This document shows, piece by piece, positions 1 to 8,885 of a stretch of DNA of 32,492 nucleotides. The notes beneath the pieces were generated by a model. It was not told the DNA's origin. It saw only the letters and a list, made by a program, of their open reading frames with translations, and did not search any database. Position 1 is the stretch's first letter. Each line of letters starts with the position of its first letter. The stretch is taken from NCBI GenBank assembly GCA_016213575.1, contig JACRAB010000326.1:1-32492 (forward strand), read 5' to 3'. Both the position numbers and the translations under genes were made by a program. Source of the DNA: Actinomycetota bacterium. GTDB taxonomy: Bacteria; Actinomycetota; Actinomycetes; Actinomycetales; Kineosporiaceae.

Positions 1-141
1 CGCCGGTGGGCCCCCGGACGGGTGCCCCCGGTCGGCCGTCGCCCGGCCGGGCGGACCGGGCCCCGGCCGCCGCGTCGGCGGCGACACGCCGTCCCGGTCA
101 GCCCGGACGCGAGCCGCCAGCGGTCTGTCGGTGCGGCGACC

Positions 142-147
142 TAGACT
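142..147 (+). promoter_or_regulatory. Candidate -10 element (TAGACT) upstream of dnaE
   Basis: TAGACT matches the actinobacterial TANNNT -10; the same hexamer precedes hisD and hisC in this window. It lies 172 nt upstream of the GTG at 320. Confidence 0.4.
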
Positions 148-319
148 GACCGGCACGCGAGGCCGTCCGGCCCGCACCGCGGGACCCCACCCCCGCGAGC
201 AGCCGGACCTTCCCCCGGCCCGCACGCGCGCCGTCCGACGCCGACACCTCCTGCCCGGAGGTGCGGCGCCGCCGTGCGCCGTCCGAGCGCACCACCCGCA
301 CGACCCGAGGAGCCGCCCC

Positions 320-3300
320 GTGCCTGCCAGCTCGTCGAGCGACTCGTTCGTGCACCTCCACGTGCACACCGAGTACTCCATGCTCGACGGCGCCGCGAAG
401 ATCGACGACCTCTTCTCCGAGGCCGCACGGATGGGTATGCCGGCCGTCGCGACGACCGACCACGGCTACCTCTTCGGCGCCTACGAGTTCTGGAAGAAGG
501 CCAAGAAGTACGGGGTCAAGCCGATCATCGGCGTCGAGGCGTACCTCACGCCGGGCACGAGCCGGTTCGACCGCACCCGGGTCCGGTGGGGCGACGGCGG
601 CGAGGACGACGTCTCCGGCACCGGCGCGTACACCCACATGACGCTCCTGGCCCGGACCACGGAGGGGATGCACAACCTCTTCCGGATGGGGTCGCTCGCG
701 AGCATCGAGGGGATGTTCTACAAGCCCCGGATGGACCGCGACCTGCTCTCGACGTACGGCGATGGCCTCATCGCGACGACGGGCTGCCCCTCCGGCGAGG
801 TCCAGACCAAGCTGCGCCTGGGCCAGTACGAGGCCGCCTGCGCCGCCGCCGCCGACTTCCGGGACATCTTCGGCGCGGAGAACTTCTTCTGCGAGCTCAT
901 GGACCACGGCCTCGGCATCGAGCGCCGGGTCCAGAAGGACCTCATCCGGCTCGCCCGTGACCTCAACCTGCCGCTCGTCGCGACGAACGACCTGCACTAC
1001 ACCCGCGCCGAGGACGCCCAGGCCCACGCGGTGCTGCTGTGCGTGCAGTCCGGCGCGACCCTCGCCGACCCGAAGCGGTTCAAGTTCGACGCCGACGACT
1101 TCTACCTCAAGTCGCCGCAGGAGATGCGCCACCTCTGGCGCGAGCTGCCCGAGGCCTGCGACAACACCCTGCTCATCGCCGAGCGCTGCGAGTCCGGGTT
1201 CACCGAGTCGGTCGGCAAGTACATGCCGAACTTCCCGTGCCCCGAGGGCGAGAACGAGGAGTCCTGGTTCGTCAAGGAGGTCGAGGCCGGCCTGCACCGG
1301 CGCTTCCCGAACGGCATCTCGGACGTCGTCCGCAAGCAGGCGAACTACGAGATCGAGGTCATCACGAGCAAGGGCTACGCGGGGTACTTCCTCGTCGTCG
1401 CCGACTTCATCAACTGGGCGAAGGCCAACGGCATCCGGGTCGGCCCCGGCCGTGGCTCCGGCGCCGGGTCGATGGCCGCGTACGTCATGGGGATCACCGA
1501 CCTCGACCCGCTCGAGCACGGGCTGATCTTCGAGCGGTTCCTCAACCCCGAGCGGATGTCGATGCCCGACTTCGACGTCGACTTCGACGAGCGCCGCCGG
1601 GGCGAGGTCATCCGGTACGTCACCGAGAAGTACGGCGACGACCGGGTCGCCCAGATCGTCACGTACGGCACGATCAAGGCCAAGCAGGCGCTCAAGGACG
1701 CCTCCCGGGTGCTCGGCTACCCGTTCTCGATGGGGGAGCGGCTCACCAAGGCGATGCCGCCGGCCGTCATGGGCAAGGACATCCCGCTCGCCGGGATCTT
1801 CGACCCGGAGCACAAGCGGTACAACGAGGCGGGCGAGTTCCGCGAGCTGCACGCCTCCGACCCCGAGGTGCAGAAGGTCGTCGCCACCGCGCGGGGGCTG
1901 GAGAACCTCAAGCGGCAGTGGGGGGTGCACGCGGCCGGCGTCATCATGTCCAGCGAGCCGCTCGTCGACGTCATCCCGATCATGCGCCGCGAGCAGGACG
2001 GCCAGATCATCACGCAGTTCGACTACCCGTCGTGCGAGGACCTCGGCCTCGTCAAGATGGACTTCCTCGGCCTGCGCAACCTGACGATCCTCGACGACGC
2101 CCTGCGCAACCTCACGCTCAACGGCAAGCCGCCGATCGAGGTCGAGAAGCTCACCCTCGACGACCCGGCGACGTACGCGCTCCTCGGGCGCGGCGACACC
2201 CTCGGGGTGTTCCAGTTCGACGGCGGCCCGATGCGCTCGCTGCTGCGCCTCATGCAGCCGGACAACTTCGAGGACATCTCCGCCGTCGGCGCCCTCTACC
2301 GGCCGGGCCCGATGGGCGCCGGCTCGCACACGAACTACGCGCTGCGCAAGAACGGGCAGCAGCCGATCACGCCGATCCACCCCGAGCTCGCCGAGTCGCT
2401 GTCGGAGATCCTCGGGACGACGTACGGCCTGATCGTGTACCAGGAGCAGGTCATGGCCATCGCCCAGAAGGTGGGTGGCTACACGCTCGGCAAGGCCGAC
2501 CTGCTCCGGCGGGCCATGGGCAAGAAGAAGCGCGAGGTCCTCGACGCCGAGTTCGTCGGCTTCAGCGCGGGCATGACCGCCAACGGCTACTCCGACGCGG
2601 CGATCAAGACCCTCTGGGACATCCTCGTCCCGTTCTCCGACTACGCCTTCAACAAGGCGCACAGCGCGGCGTACGGCCTCGTCTCCTACTGGACGGCCTA
2701 CCTCAAGGCGAACTACCCGGCCGAGTACATGGCCGCGGTGCTCACGAGCGTGCGCGACGACAAGGACAAGTCCGCGCTCTACCTCAACGAGTGCCGCCGG
2801 ATGGGCATCAAGGTCCTCCCGCCGGACGTCAACTCCTCCGCGGCGGACTTCACCCCGGTCGGCACCGACATCCGGTTCGGCCTCACCGCGATCCGCAACG
2901 TCGGCGCGAACGTCGTCGACGCGATCGTCGCGACCCGGGAGGAGAAGGGCAGCTTCACGTCCTTCGACGACTTCCTCAAGAAGGTCCCGGCCGTCGTCTG
3001 CAACAAGCGCACGATCGAGTCGCTCATCAAGGCCGGTGCCTTCGACGACCTCGGCCACACCCGCCGCGCGCTGCTGTCGGTGTACGAGGAGCGGGTCGAC
3101 AACCAGGTCGGGGTCAAGCGCCAGGAGGCGATCGGCCAGTTCGACCTCTTCGCCGACCTCGGCGGGGGCGGTGCCGACGAGCCGACCCAGCTCGGCGCGG
3201 ACGTCCCGGACCTGCCGGAGTTCGAGAAGAAGGAGAAGCTCTCCCTCGAGCGGGAGATGCTCGGCCTCTACGTCTCCGACCACCCGCTCTTCGGCGTCGA

Positions 3301-3856
3301 GCACATCCTGTCCCGGGCCGCCGACTGCTCGATCGCGACCCTCACGGGGGACGACGGCCGGCCGGACGGCGCCCAGGTCACCATCGCGGGGATGATCAGC
3401 GGCCTGCAGCGCAAGCTGACGAAGACCGGCAACCAGTGGGCGATCGCGACGGTCGAGGACCTCGGCGGCGCGATCGAGGTGCTCTTCTTCCCGCAGGCGT
3501 ACCAGACGGTCTCGCACGTCCTCGCCGAGGACCTCGTCGTCGTCGTCCGCGGCCGGGTGAGCCGCCGCGACGACACGCCGTCGATCTTCGCGCAGGAGCT
3601 GAGCATCCCCGACCTCGACGAGGGCGACCGCGGCCCGGTCGTCGTCTCGCTGCCGGTGACCCGCTGCACCCCGCCCGTCGTCGTGCGGCTCAAGGACGTC
3701 CTCTCGACCCACCCGGGCCCGACCGAGGTGCACCTCAAGCTGACCCAGCCCGGCCGCTTCAAGCTCATGCGGCTCGACGACCGGCTGCGGGTCACGCCGT
3801 CCCCGGCACTGTTCGGTGACCTCAAGGCCCTCCTCGGGCCGAGCTGCCTGGTCTGA
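320..3856 (+). CDS. dnaE: DNA polymerase III subunit alpha
   Basis: N-terminal PHP motif FVHLHVHTEYSMLDGA, catalytic PDFDVDF motif, GPGRGSGAGS, and C-terminal OB-fold-like region. Start chosen at GTG 320 (VPASSSSDSFVHLHVH), not the tracked ATG-like start at 131. Confidence 0.97.
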   Translation: MPASSSSDSFVHLHVHTEYSMLDGAAKIDDLFSEAARMGMPAVATTDHGYLFGAYEFWKKAKKYGVKPIIGVEAYLTPGTSRFDRTRVRWGDGGEDDVSGTGAYTHMTLLARTTEGMHNLFRMGSLASIEGMFYKPRMDRDLLSTYGDGLIATTGCPSGEVQTKLRLGQYEAACAAAADFRDIFGAENFFCELMDHGLGIERRVQKDLIRLARDLNLPLVATNDLHYTRAEDAQAHAVLLCVQSGATLADPKRFKFDADDFYLKSPQEMRHLWRELPEACDNTLLIAERCESGFTESVGKYMPNFPCPEGENEESWFVKEVEAGLHRRFPNGISDVVRKQANYEIEVITSKGYAGYFLVVADFINWAKANGIRVGPGRGSGAGSMAAYVMGITDLDPLEHGLIFERFLNPERMSMPDFDVDFDERRRGEVIRYVTEKYGDDRVAQIVTYGTIKAKQALKDASRVLGYPFSMGERLTKAMPPAVMGKDIPLAGIFDPEHKRYNEAGEFRELHASDPEVQKVVATARGLENLKRQWGVHAAGVIMSSEPLVDVIPIMRREQDGQIITQFDYPSCEDLGLVKMDFLGLRNLTILDDALRNLTLNGKPPIEVEKLTLDDPATYALLGRGDTLGVFQFDGGPMRSLLRLMQPDNFEDISAVGALYRPGPMGAGSHTNYALRKNGQQPITPIHPELAESLSEILGTTYGLIVYQEQVMAIAQKVGGYTLGKADLLRRAMGKKKREVLDAEFVGFSAGMTANGYSDAAIKTLWDILVPFSDYAFNKAHSAAYGLVSYWTAYLKANYPAEYMAAVLTSVRDDKDKSALYLNECRRMGIKVLPPDVNSSAADFTPVGTDIRFGLTAIRNVGANVVDAIVATREEKGSFTSFDDFLKKVPAVVCNKRTIESLIKAGAFDDLGHTRRALLSVYEERVDNQVGVKRQEAIGQFDLFADLGGGGADEPTQLGADVPDLPEFEKKEKLSLEREMLGLYVSDHPLFGVEHILSRAADCSIATLTGDDGRPDGAQVTIAGMISGLQRKLTKTGNQWAIATVEDLGGAIEVLFFPQAYQTVSHVLAEDLVVVVRGRVSRRDDTPSIFAQELSIPDLDEGDRGPVVVSLPVTRCTPPVVVRLKDVLSTHPGPTEVHLKLTQPGRFKLMRLDDRLRVTPSPALFGDLKALLGPSCLV

Positions 3857-3914
3857 GCACCGCCCGGCCGGCGCTGCGCCGTCCGGACGATCCGGTGTCC
3901 GCCAGGTGGTGGGT

Positions 3915-3936
3915 GTCACGCCGAACCGGGCGTGAC
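3915..3936. promoter_or_regulatory. Inverted repeat GTCACGCC-gaaccg-GGCGTGAC (terminator hairpin or operator)
   Basis: Perfect 8-bp arms with a 6-nt loop between dnaE and the DUF3352-like gene, 16 nt upstream of a TACAGT -10; no T-tract. Confidence 0.5.
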
Positions 3937-4004
3937 GTCAGCGGTGCCGTCCTACAGTGATCGACTGCGGTCGGCGGCGCGGGCCCGTCGCGGAGGGAGT
4001 CGGC

Positions 4005-5669
4005 GTGGCGGGCACGGGCTGGGACGAGCAGGGCGAGAACGTGCCACCGGCAGGCGGTCCCGCGTGGGGCGCGCCGGCGGCCGGCGCGCCGATCCCGCCC
4101 TCGCCCTACGGCAGCGGCCCGGCCACCGCCACCGGATCACCGTACGACGGCGGCTACGCCCCGCCCGGGTACGCGCCCGGTGCGGAGACGCTCGCGCACG
4201 GCCCGACCCTCCTGCCCGCACCGCGCCGGCGCCGGGGCGCCGTCGTCGCGGCCGGCCTCGCCGCGGCGCTCGTCGTCGGCGGCGTCGGGGTGGGCGGCTA
4301 CGTGGCCACCGGCCTGCTCGGCGGCGGCGACCAGCCCGAGGACCACCTGCCCGCGTCCGCGGTCGCGATGGTCAAGCTCGACCTCGACCCGTCCGCCGGC
4401 CAGAAGATCGACGCGATCCGGTTCGCCCGGAAGTTCCCCGGCGGGAAGGACCTGCGCGAGGACGGCGACCCGCGCGAGTGGATGTGGGAGAAGCTCACCC
4501 GGGACGTCGAGGGGGCGCCGCCGTGGTCGCAGGCGAGCGAGTGGATCGGCGACCGGGCCGCGCTCGCGGTGCTGCCCCCGGCGGCCGGGGCGACCGACCC
4601 GGACGTGGTCGGGGTGCTCGCCGTCACCGACGAGAAGGCCGCCGTCGCCGACATGGCGTCGCTGGAGAACGCCGGCGTCGCCGCCGCGGACGGCTGGCTC
4701 GTCCTCGCCCGGACCGACGCCGCCGCGCGGGCCGTCGTCACCGCCGCGAAGGCGGCGTCCCTCGCGGGCGCGAAGACCTTCTCGGAGGACCTCGACCGGA
4801 TCGGCGAGGACGGCGTCGCCGCCGCCTGGTTCGACGGGCCCGGGATCTCGGCGCTCGCCGCCACGTCGTCGCAGGCTCTCGGCGGGCTCCCCGGCTGCCC
4901 GGGGGCGACCGCGGCCGCAGCCCCGCGGGTGCCCGGCCACGGCGCCGTGACGCTGCGCTTCGACGGCCCGTCCCTCGAGCTGTTCGGCAGCGTCGTCGGC
5001 GCCGACGCGACGGTGGCAACCTCCGGCGCGGGCACCGGCATCGAGGCGCTGCCGGCCGGCACGCTGGCCGGGATCGGTGCGGCCGGTCTCGGTCCGGCCG
5101 TGACGAAGCAGTGGGACCAGATGCTCGCGCAGGTCTCCGCCGCCACCTGCCAGGACGCCGGCGACCTCGTCGACGTCGCCGCCACGACGGTCGGGCTCGA
5201 CCTGCCGGGCGACCTCGCGACCCTCCTCGGCGACACCGCAGCCGTCTCCGTCGGCGGTCCCGGCGCGGACGGGACGCCGTCCGTGGGGCTCGAGGTCACG
5301 ACCTCCGGGGCGGGCCTCGGCGACCTCGTCGACACCCTCTCCGGGCTGGCGTCGGACGCCGGGGTGCCGCTCACGGCGAAGGTCGTCGACGGCGGGTACG
5401 TCGCCGGCACCGACACCGAGGCCCTCGCGGCGCTGGAGGCGCCCGGCGCACGGCTGTCGGCCGTGCCGAGGTTCCGTGACGCCGCACCGGACGCAGTGGC
5501 GGCGTCCGTCGTCGCGTTCGCCGACGTCCAGGGGCTGCTCGCGGCCTACGGCGACACGATGCCCGCGGACGCCCGGGCCGACCTCGCCCCGCTCGACGCG
5601 CTCGGGGTCACCGTCGTCGTCGACGGCGACGGCGAGCAGACCCTGCGCGTGCGGCTGACGACGCGCTGA
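4005..5669 (+). CDS. DUF3352-like membrane-anchored protein
   Basis: Pro/Gly-rich N-terminus, one TM segment (GAVVAAGLAAALVVGGVGVGGYVATGLL), then ASAVAMVKLDLDPSAGQKIDAIRFARKFPG typical of DUF3352. GTG 4005 preceded by GGAGGGAG. Confidence 0.8.
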   Translation: MAGTGWDEQGENVPPAGGPAWGAPAAGAPIPPSPYGSGPATATGSPYDGGYAPPGYAPGAETLAHGPTLLPAPRRRRGAVVAAGLAAALVVGGVGVGGYVATGLLGGGDQPEDHLPASAVAMVKLDLDPSAGQKIDAIRFARKFPGGKDLREDGDPREWMWEKLTRDVEGAPPWSQASEWIGDRAALAVLPPAAGATDPDVVGVLAVTDEKAAVADMASLENAGVAAADGWLVLARTDAAARAVVTAAKAASLAGAKTFSEDLDRIGEDGVAAAWFDGPGISALAATSSQALGGLPGCPGATAAAAPRVPGHGAVTLRFDGPSLELFGSVVGADATVATSGAGTGIEALPAGTLAGIGAAGLGPAVTKQWDQMLAQVSAATCQDAGDLVDVAATTVGLDLPGDLATLLGDTAAVSVGGPGADGTPSVGLEVTTSGAGLGDLVDTLSGLASDAGVPLTAKVVDGGYVAGTDTEALAALEAPGARLSAVPRFRDAAPDAVAASVVAFADVQGLLAAYGDTMPADARADLAPLDALGVTVVVDGDGEQTLRVRLTTR

Positions 5670-5704
5670 CCGGTCCGGCGGCCGGCCCGGGTCCGGCGGC
5701 CACC

Positions 5705-5710
5705 TACACT
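5705..5710 (+). promoter_or_regulatory. Candidate -10 (TACACT) for a leaderless transcript
   Basis: TACACT ends 6 nt before GTG 5717. Confidence 0.55.
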
Positions 5711-5716
5711 TCCGGC

Positions 5717-6148
5717 GTGACGACGCACCACGTGGCCGGGTCGGCCCCGACAACCTCGGTCCGCGGCGAGGTGTGGGTCGGTGTCGCCTGCGTGGCCGGC
5801 GGGGTCGTGCTCGGGGCGCTGTGGGCGCTCGTCGGCGCGGCCGTCGTCGGCGCCACCGACCCCGACGAGCAGGCCGCCGCCTCCGACGGCACGTTCGCGC
5901 TCCTCGGCATCGGCTTCGGTCTCGTGTCGGCCCTGCTCCTCGCCGTGCTGCCCGGGCACCGCCAGGTCGTCCGGGCCGGGGTGGCGCTCGCGGGCAGCGT
6001 CCTCGGCGGGTTCGTCGGGCTGGCCGTGGGTCTCGTGCTCGGCGCCCCCGCGCTGCGCGCCGACGGGATGGTCCTCGCCTGGCCCGTCGTCCTCGGCGCG
6101 GTGACCACGCTGCGGCTGCTCGTCGTCCACCTGCTCGGGCGCGAGTAG
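5717..6148 (+). CDS. Small integral membrane protein, unknown function
   Basis: 143-aa ORF with four predicted hydrophobic segments and normal codon bias. Confidence 0.75.
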   Translation: MTTHHVAGSAPTTSVRGEVWVGVACVAGGVVLGALWALVGAAVVGATDPDEQAAASDGTFALLGIGFGLVSALLLAVLPGHRQVVRAGVALAGSVLGGFVGLAVGLVLGAPALRADGMVLAWPVVLGAVTTLRLLVVHLLGRE

Positions 6149-6174
6149 CCGGCTCCCGCCGGACCGTCCCGGGT

Positions 6175-6780
6175 TCAGTGCCGCACGCGGCCCCAGATCG
6201 CCAGCAGCCGGCGCGCCGCCGGCAGGTCGTCCAGGTCGCCCGGCAGTGGCCGTCCGGCCTCGGCCAGGCCGGTCATGCCTCGCCGCACCTCCCACGCGTG
6301 GTCCAGCAGGTCCGGCTGCCCGAGGAGGGAGCCCGAGACCTCGTCGTCGCCCACCAGGTCCCATCGGTGCACCGCCAGCTCGCTGCGCACGTGGGTCTGA
6401 AGCTGCCGGGCCGTCATGCCCCATCCCGTGAACGGCACCGTGCGTCCAGGGTCCTGGAGGTGGAGCCGGCCCAGGGAGGCGCCGAGGCGCGCCCCTTCGG
6501 TGAGGAGCATCGCCCGCACGTCGGCGTCCGCGGCCTCGCGCAGCGGTGCCTCACGCTCCTCGAAGCCCCGGGTCGGCGGGACGGGCAGGCCGGCCAGCGA
6601 CGCGTCGACGAGCCGGGTGATCTCCTGGGCGCCGGCCACCAGGTGCGCGAGCAGATCGTGAGCCGTCCACCCGGGGCACCATGTCGGTGCGCCGGGATCG
6701 ACGCCGTTCAACGCCGTCAGGAAGGAGACGAACTCCATCGAGGGTCGCACCGGGCCGGGCGTGGGCAGGTCGTCAGTCAT
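6175..6780 (-). CDS. Maleylpyruvate isomerase / DinB-like (mycothiol-dependent) family protein
   Basis: WCPGWTAHDLLAHLVAGAQEITRLVD is typical of the maleylpyruvate isomerase N-terminal/TIGR03086-like family. ATG at 6780; an alternative start lies at 6786. Confidence 0.8.
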   Translation of the reverse strand: MTDDLPTPGPVRPSMEFVSFLTALNGVDPGAPTWCPGWTAHDLLAHLVAGAQEITRLVDASLAGLPVPPTRGFEEREAPLREAADADVRAMLLTEGARLGASLGRLHLQDPGRTVPFTGWGMTARQLQTHVRSELAVHRWDLVGDDEVSGSLLGQPDLLDHAWEVRRGMTGLAEAGRPLPGDLDDLPAARRLLAIWGRVRH

Positions 6781-6862
6781 GCGCACTCAACGCGTCCGGA
6801 CCCGGGCGTGTGAGGGCGCCCGCTGCGGGACGGCGACGGCACGGAACCGGATCCGTGCCGGA

Positions 6863-6877
6863 CTTGCGATTCGCAAG
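6863..6877. promoter_or_regulatory. Palindromic operator candidate CTTGCGA-T-TCGCAAG
   Basis: Perfect 7-bp arms around one base, centred about 53 bp upstream of the aminotransferase start codon. The half-site GATTCGC recurs at 6899-6905. Confidence 0.55.
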
Positions 6878-6910
6878 CAGATCCGTCTAGCCGCATTCGA
6901 TTCGCTCGGA

Positions 6911-6916
6911 TACGGT
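6911..6916 (+). promoter_or_regulatory. Candidate -10 (TACGGT) for a leaderless transcript
   Basis: TACGGT ends 6 nt before ATG 6923. Confidence 0.5.
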
Positions 6917-6922
6917 GGCGTC

Positions 6923-8305
6923 ATGTCCACAGACGTGACGATCGACCGCGGCCGGCTCGCGACCCTCCTCGACCGTGAGCGGTCGGCGTACACGGCCGCC
7001 CACCCCCGCTCGGCGGAGCTCTTCGGCGCGGCCGACCACCTCTTCGGCCGGGTGCCGATGACCTGGATGGCGAAGTGGAGCGGCGGCTTCCCGCTGTACC
7101 TCGACACCGCCCACGGCAACACGATCACCGACGTCGACGGCCGTTCCTACGTCGACTTCGCGCTCGGCGACACCGGTGCGATGGCCGGCCACAGCCCGGC
7201 GGCGACCGTGGCCGCCGTCCGCGAGCGGCTCGAGGTCGGTGGCGGCGTGACGACGATGCTGCCCACCGCCGACGCCGAGTGGGTCGCGGCCGAGCTGTCC
7301 CGCCGCTTCGCGCTGCCGCTGTGGTCGTTCTCGCTCACCGCGACCGACGCCAACCGCTGGGCGATCCGGCTCGCCCGGATCGCGACCCGGCGCCCGAAGA
7401 TCCTCGTCTTCTCGTACTGCTACCACGGCAGCGTCGACGAGGTCTTCGCCGTCCCCGGCCCGGACGGCGTCGCCGTCGCCCGCCCCGGCAACGCGGGCCC
7501 GCCCGTGCCGATGGATCTCACGACCCGCGTCGTCGAGTTCAACGACGCCGAGGCGCTCGAGGGCGAGCTGGCGCACGGCGACGTGGCCGCCGTCCTCATG
7601 GAGCCGGCGATGACGAACATCGGCATCGTGCTGCCCGAGCCGGGCTTCCTCGAGCGGGTCCGCGAGCTCTGCACCGCCGCCGGCACGCTGCTCATGATCG
7701 ACGAGACGCACACGTTCTCCGCCGGCTGGGGCGGGGCGACGACCGCCTGGGGCCTCCAGCCGGACATCTTCGTCATCGGCAAGAGCATCGGCGGCGGGAT
7801 CCCCTCCGGGGCGTACGGGATCAGCGAGGACGTCGCCCGCCTCGTCGGGGCGGACCCGGACGCCGACCTCGTCGACGTCGGCGGTGTCGGCGGCACCCTC
7901 GCGGGCAACGCCCTGTCGGTGTCGGCGATGCGCGCGACCCTGGAGCACGTCCTCACGCCGGCGGCCTTCGACGGCATGATCGCCCTGGCGACCCGGTTCA
8001 CCGAGGGCGTCCAGGCGACCATCGACCGCACCGGCGTCGCCTGGTCGGTGCAGCAGCTCGGGGCCCGCAGCGAGTACCGCTTCGCGAGCCCGGCACCGAC
8101 GTCCGGCACGGCGTCCGCGGCGAGCGGGGACGACGAGCTCGACGAGTACGTGCACCTCTACATGGCCAACCGTGGCGTCCTCATCACGCCGTTCCACAAC
8201 ATGGCGCTCATGTGCCCGACGACGACCGCCGAGGACGTCGACCTGCACACCGAGGTCTTCGCCGCCTGCGTCGACGAGCTCGTGGGGACGGGCCCGGTCG
8301 CGTGA
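6923..8305 (+). CDS. Class III (GSA-aminomutase-like / 'aspartate aminotransferase family') PLP-dependent aminotransferase
   Basis: PLP-Lys motif FVIGKSIGGGIPSGAYG, IDETHTFSAGWGG, CYHGSVDEVF. The ATG at 6923 starts the family-typical sequence. Confidence 0.88.
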   Translation: MSTDVTIDRGRLATLLDRERSAYTAAHPRSAELFGAADHLFGRVPMTWMAKWSGGFPLYLDTAHGNTITDVDGRSYVDFALGDTGAMAGHSPAATVAAVRERLEVGGGVTTMLPTADAEWVAAELSRRFALPLWSFSLTATDANRWAIRLARIATRRPKILVFSYCYHGSVDEVFAVPGPDGVAVARPGNAGPPVPMDLTTRVVEFNDAEALEGELAHGDVAAVLMEPAMTNIGIVLPEPGFLERVRELCTAAGTLLMIDETHTFSAGWGGATTAWGLQPDIFVIGKSIGGGIPSGAYGISEDVARLVGADPDADLVDVGGVGGTLAGNALSVSAMRATLEHVLTPAAFDGMIALATRFTEGVQATIDRTGVAWSVQQLGARSEYRFASPAPTSGTASAASGDDELDEYVHLYMANRGVLITPFHNMALMCPTTTAEDVDLHTEVFAACVDELVGTGPVA

Positions 8306-8763
8306 GCGGCCGGGCCGAGCTGGACGCCGTCGACCGCACCCTGCTGCGGATCCTCCAGCACGACGGCCGGGCCTCGTACGCCGCGATGGCGCCCGAGGTC
8401 GGCCTGTCGGCGCCGGCGGTCCGGCTGCGGGTGCAGCGGCTCGTCGACGAGGGCGTCCTCCAGGTCGTCGGCGTCACCGACCCGATCGCCACGGGCTTCC
8501 CTGTCATGGCGATGGTCGGCGTCCAGACCCAGGGCGACGTCCGGGCCGTCGCCGACGCGCTCGGCGGCATCCCGAACGTCGTCTACCTCGTGCTCACCTC
8601 GGGGGAGCACGACCTGCTCGCCGAGGTCGTCTGCCGGACGCCGGAGGAGCTCCTCGAGGTCGTCAACGACCGGTTCCGGGCCGTCGACGGCGTGCTCTCG
8701 ACGCGCGTCTGGCAGTACTACGGCATCCACACGCACCGGTTCACGTGGGGCGTCCCGGACTGA
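8302..8763 (+). CDS. Lrp/AsnC family transcriptional regulator
   Basis: LDAVDRTLLRILQHDGRASYAAMAPEVGLSAPAVRLRVQRLVDEGVLQ HTH plus a C-terminal RAM-type domain. GTGA overlap with the aminotransferase stop. Confidence 0.9.
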   Translation: MSGRAELDAVDRTLLRILQHDGRASYAAMAPEVGLSAPAVRLRVQRLVDEGVLQVVGVTDPIATGFPVMAMVGVQTQGDVRAVADALGGIPNVVYLVLTSGEHDLLAEVVCRTPEELLEVVNDRFRAVDGVLSTRVWQYYGIHTHRFTWGVPD

Positions 8764-8885
8764 GACCTGTGGACGACGCCCGGGTGGCCACTGCCTGTGG
8801 ACGAAGCCGCTGCCCGTCCGTGGGTTCTGGCACGCTGCCGCAGTGGATCACGGACGACGTGACAGGTGCGGACCCGAGGGGGACC

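Noticed and set aside
131-319. 63-residue N-terminal extension of dnaE in the ORF track
   Set aside because: Arg/Pro-rich with no homology; the family starts near FVHLHVHTEYS and GTG 320 is the natural start.
98-3919. 1273-aa minus-strand ORF spanning dnaE
   Set aside because: It is antisense to an unmistakable dnaE and has the R/V/D/E/L-rich composition produced by reading GC3-biased codons backwards.
5672-5701. Direct repeat GGTCCGGCGGCC x2 after the DUF3352-like gene
   Set aside because: Short and of the composition expected by chance at this GC content.
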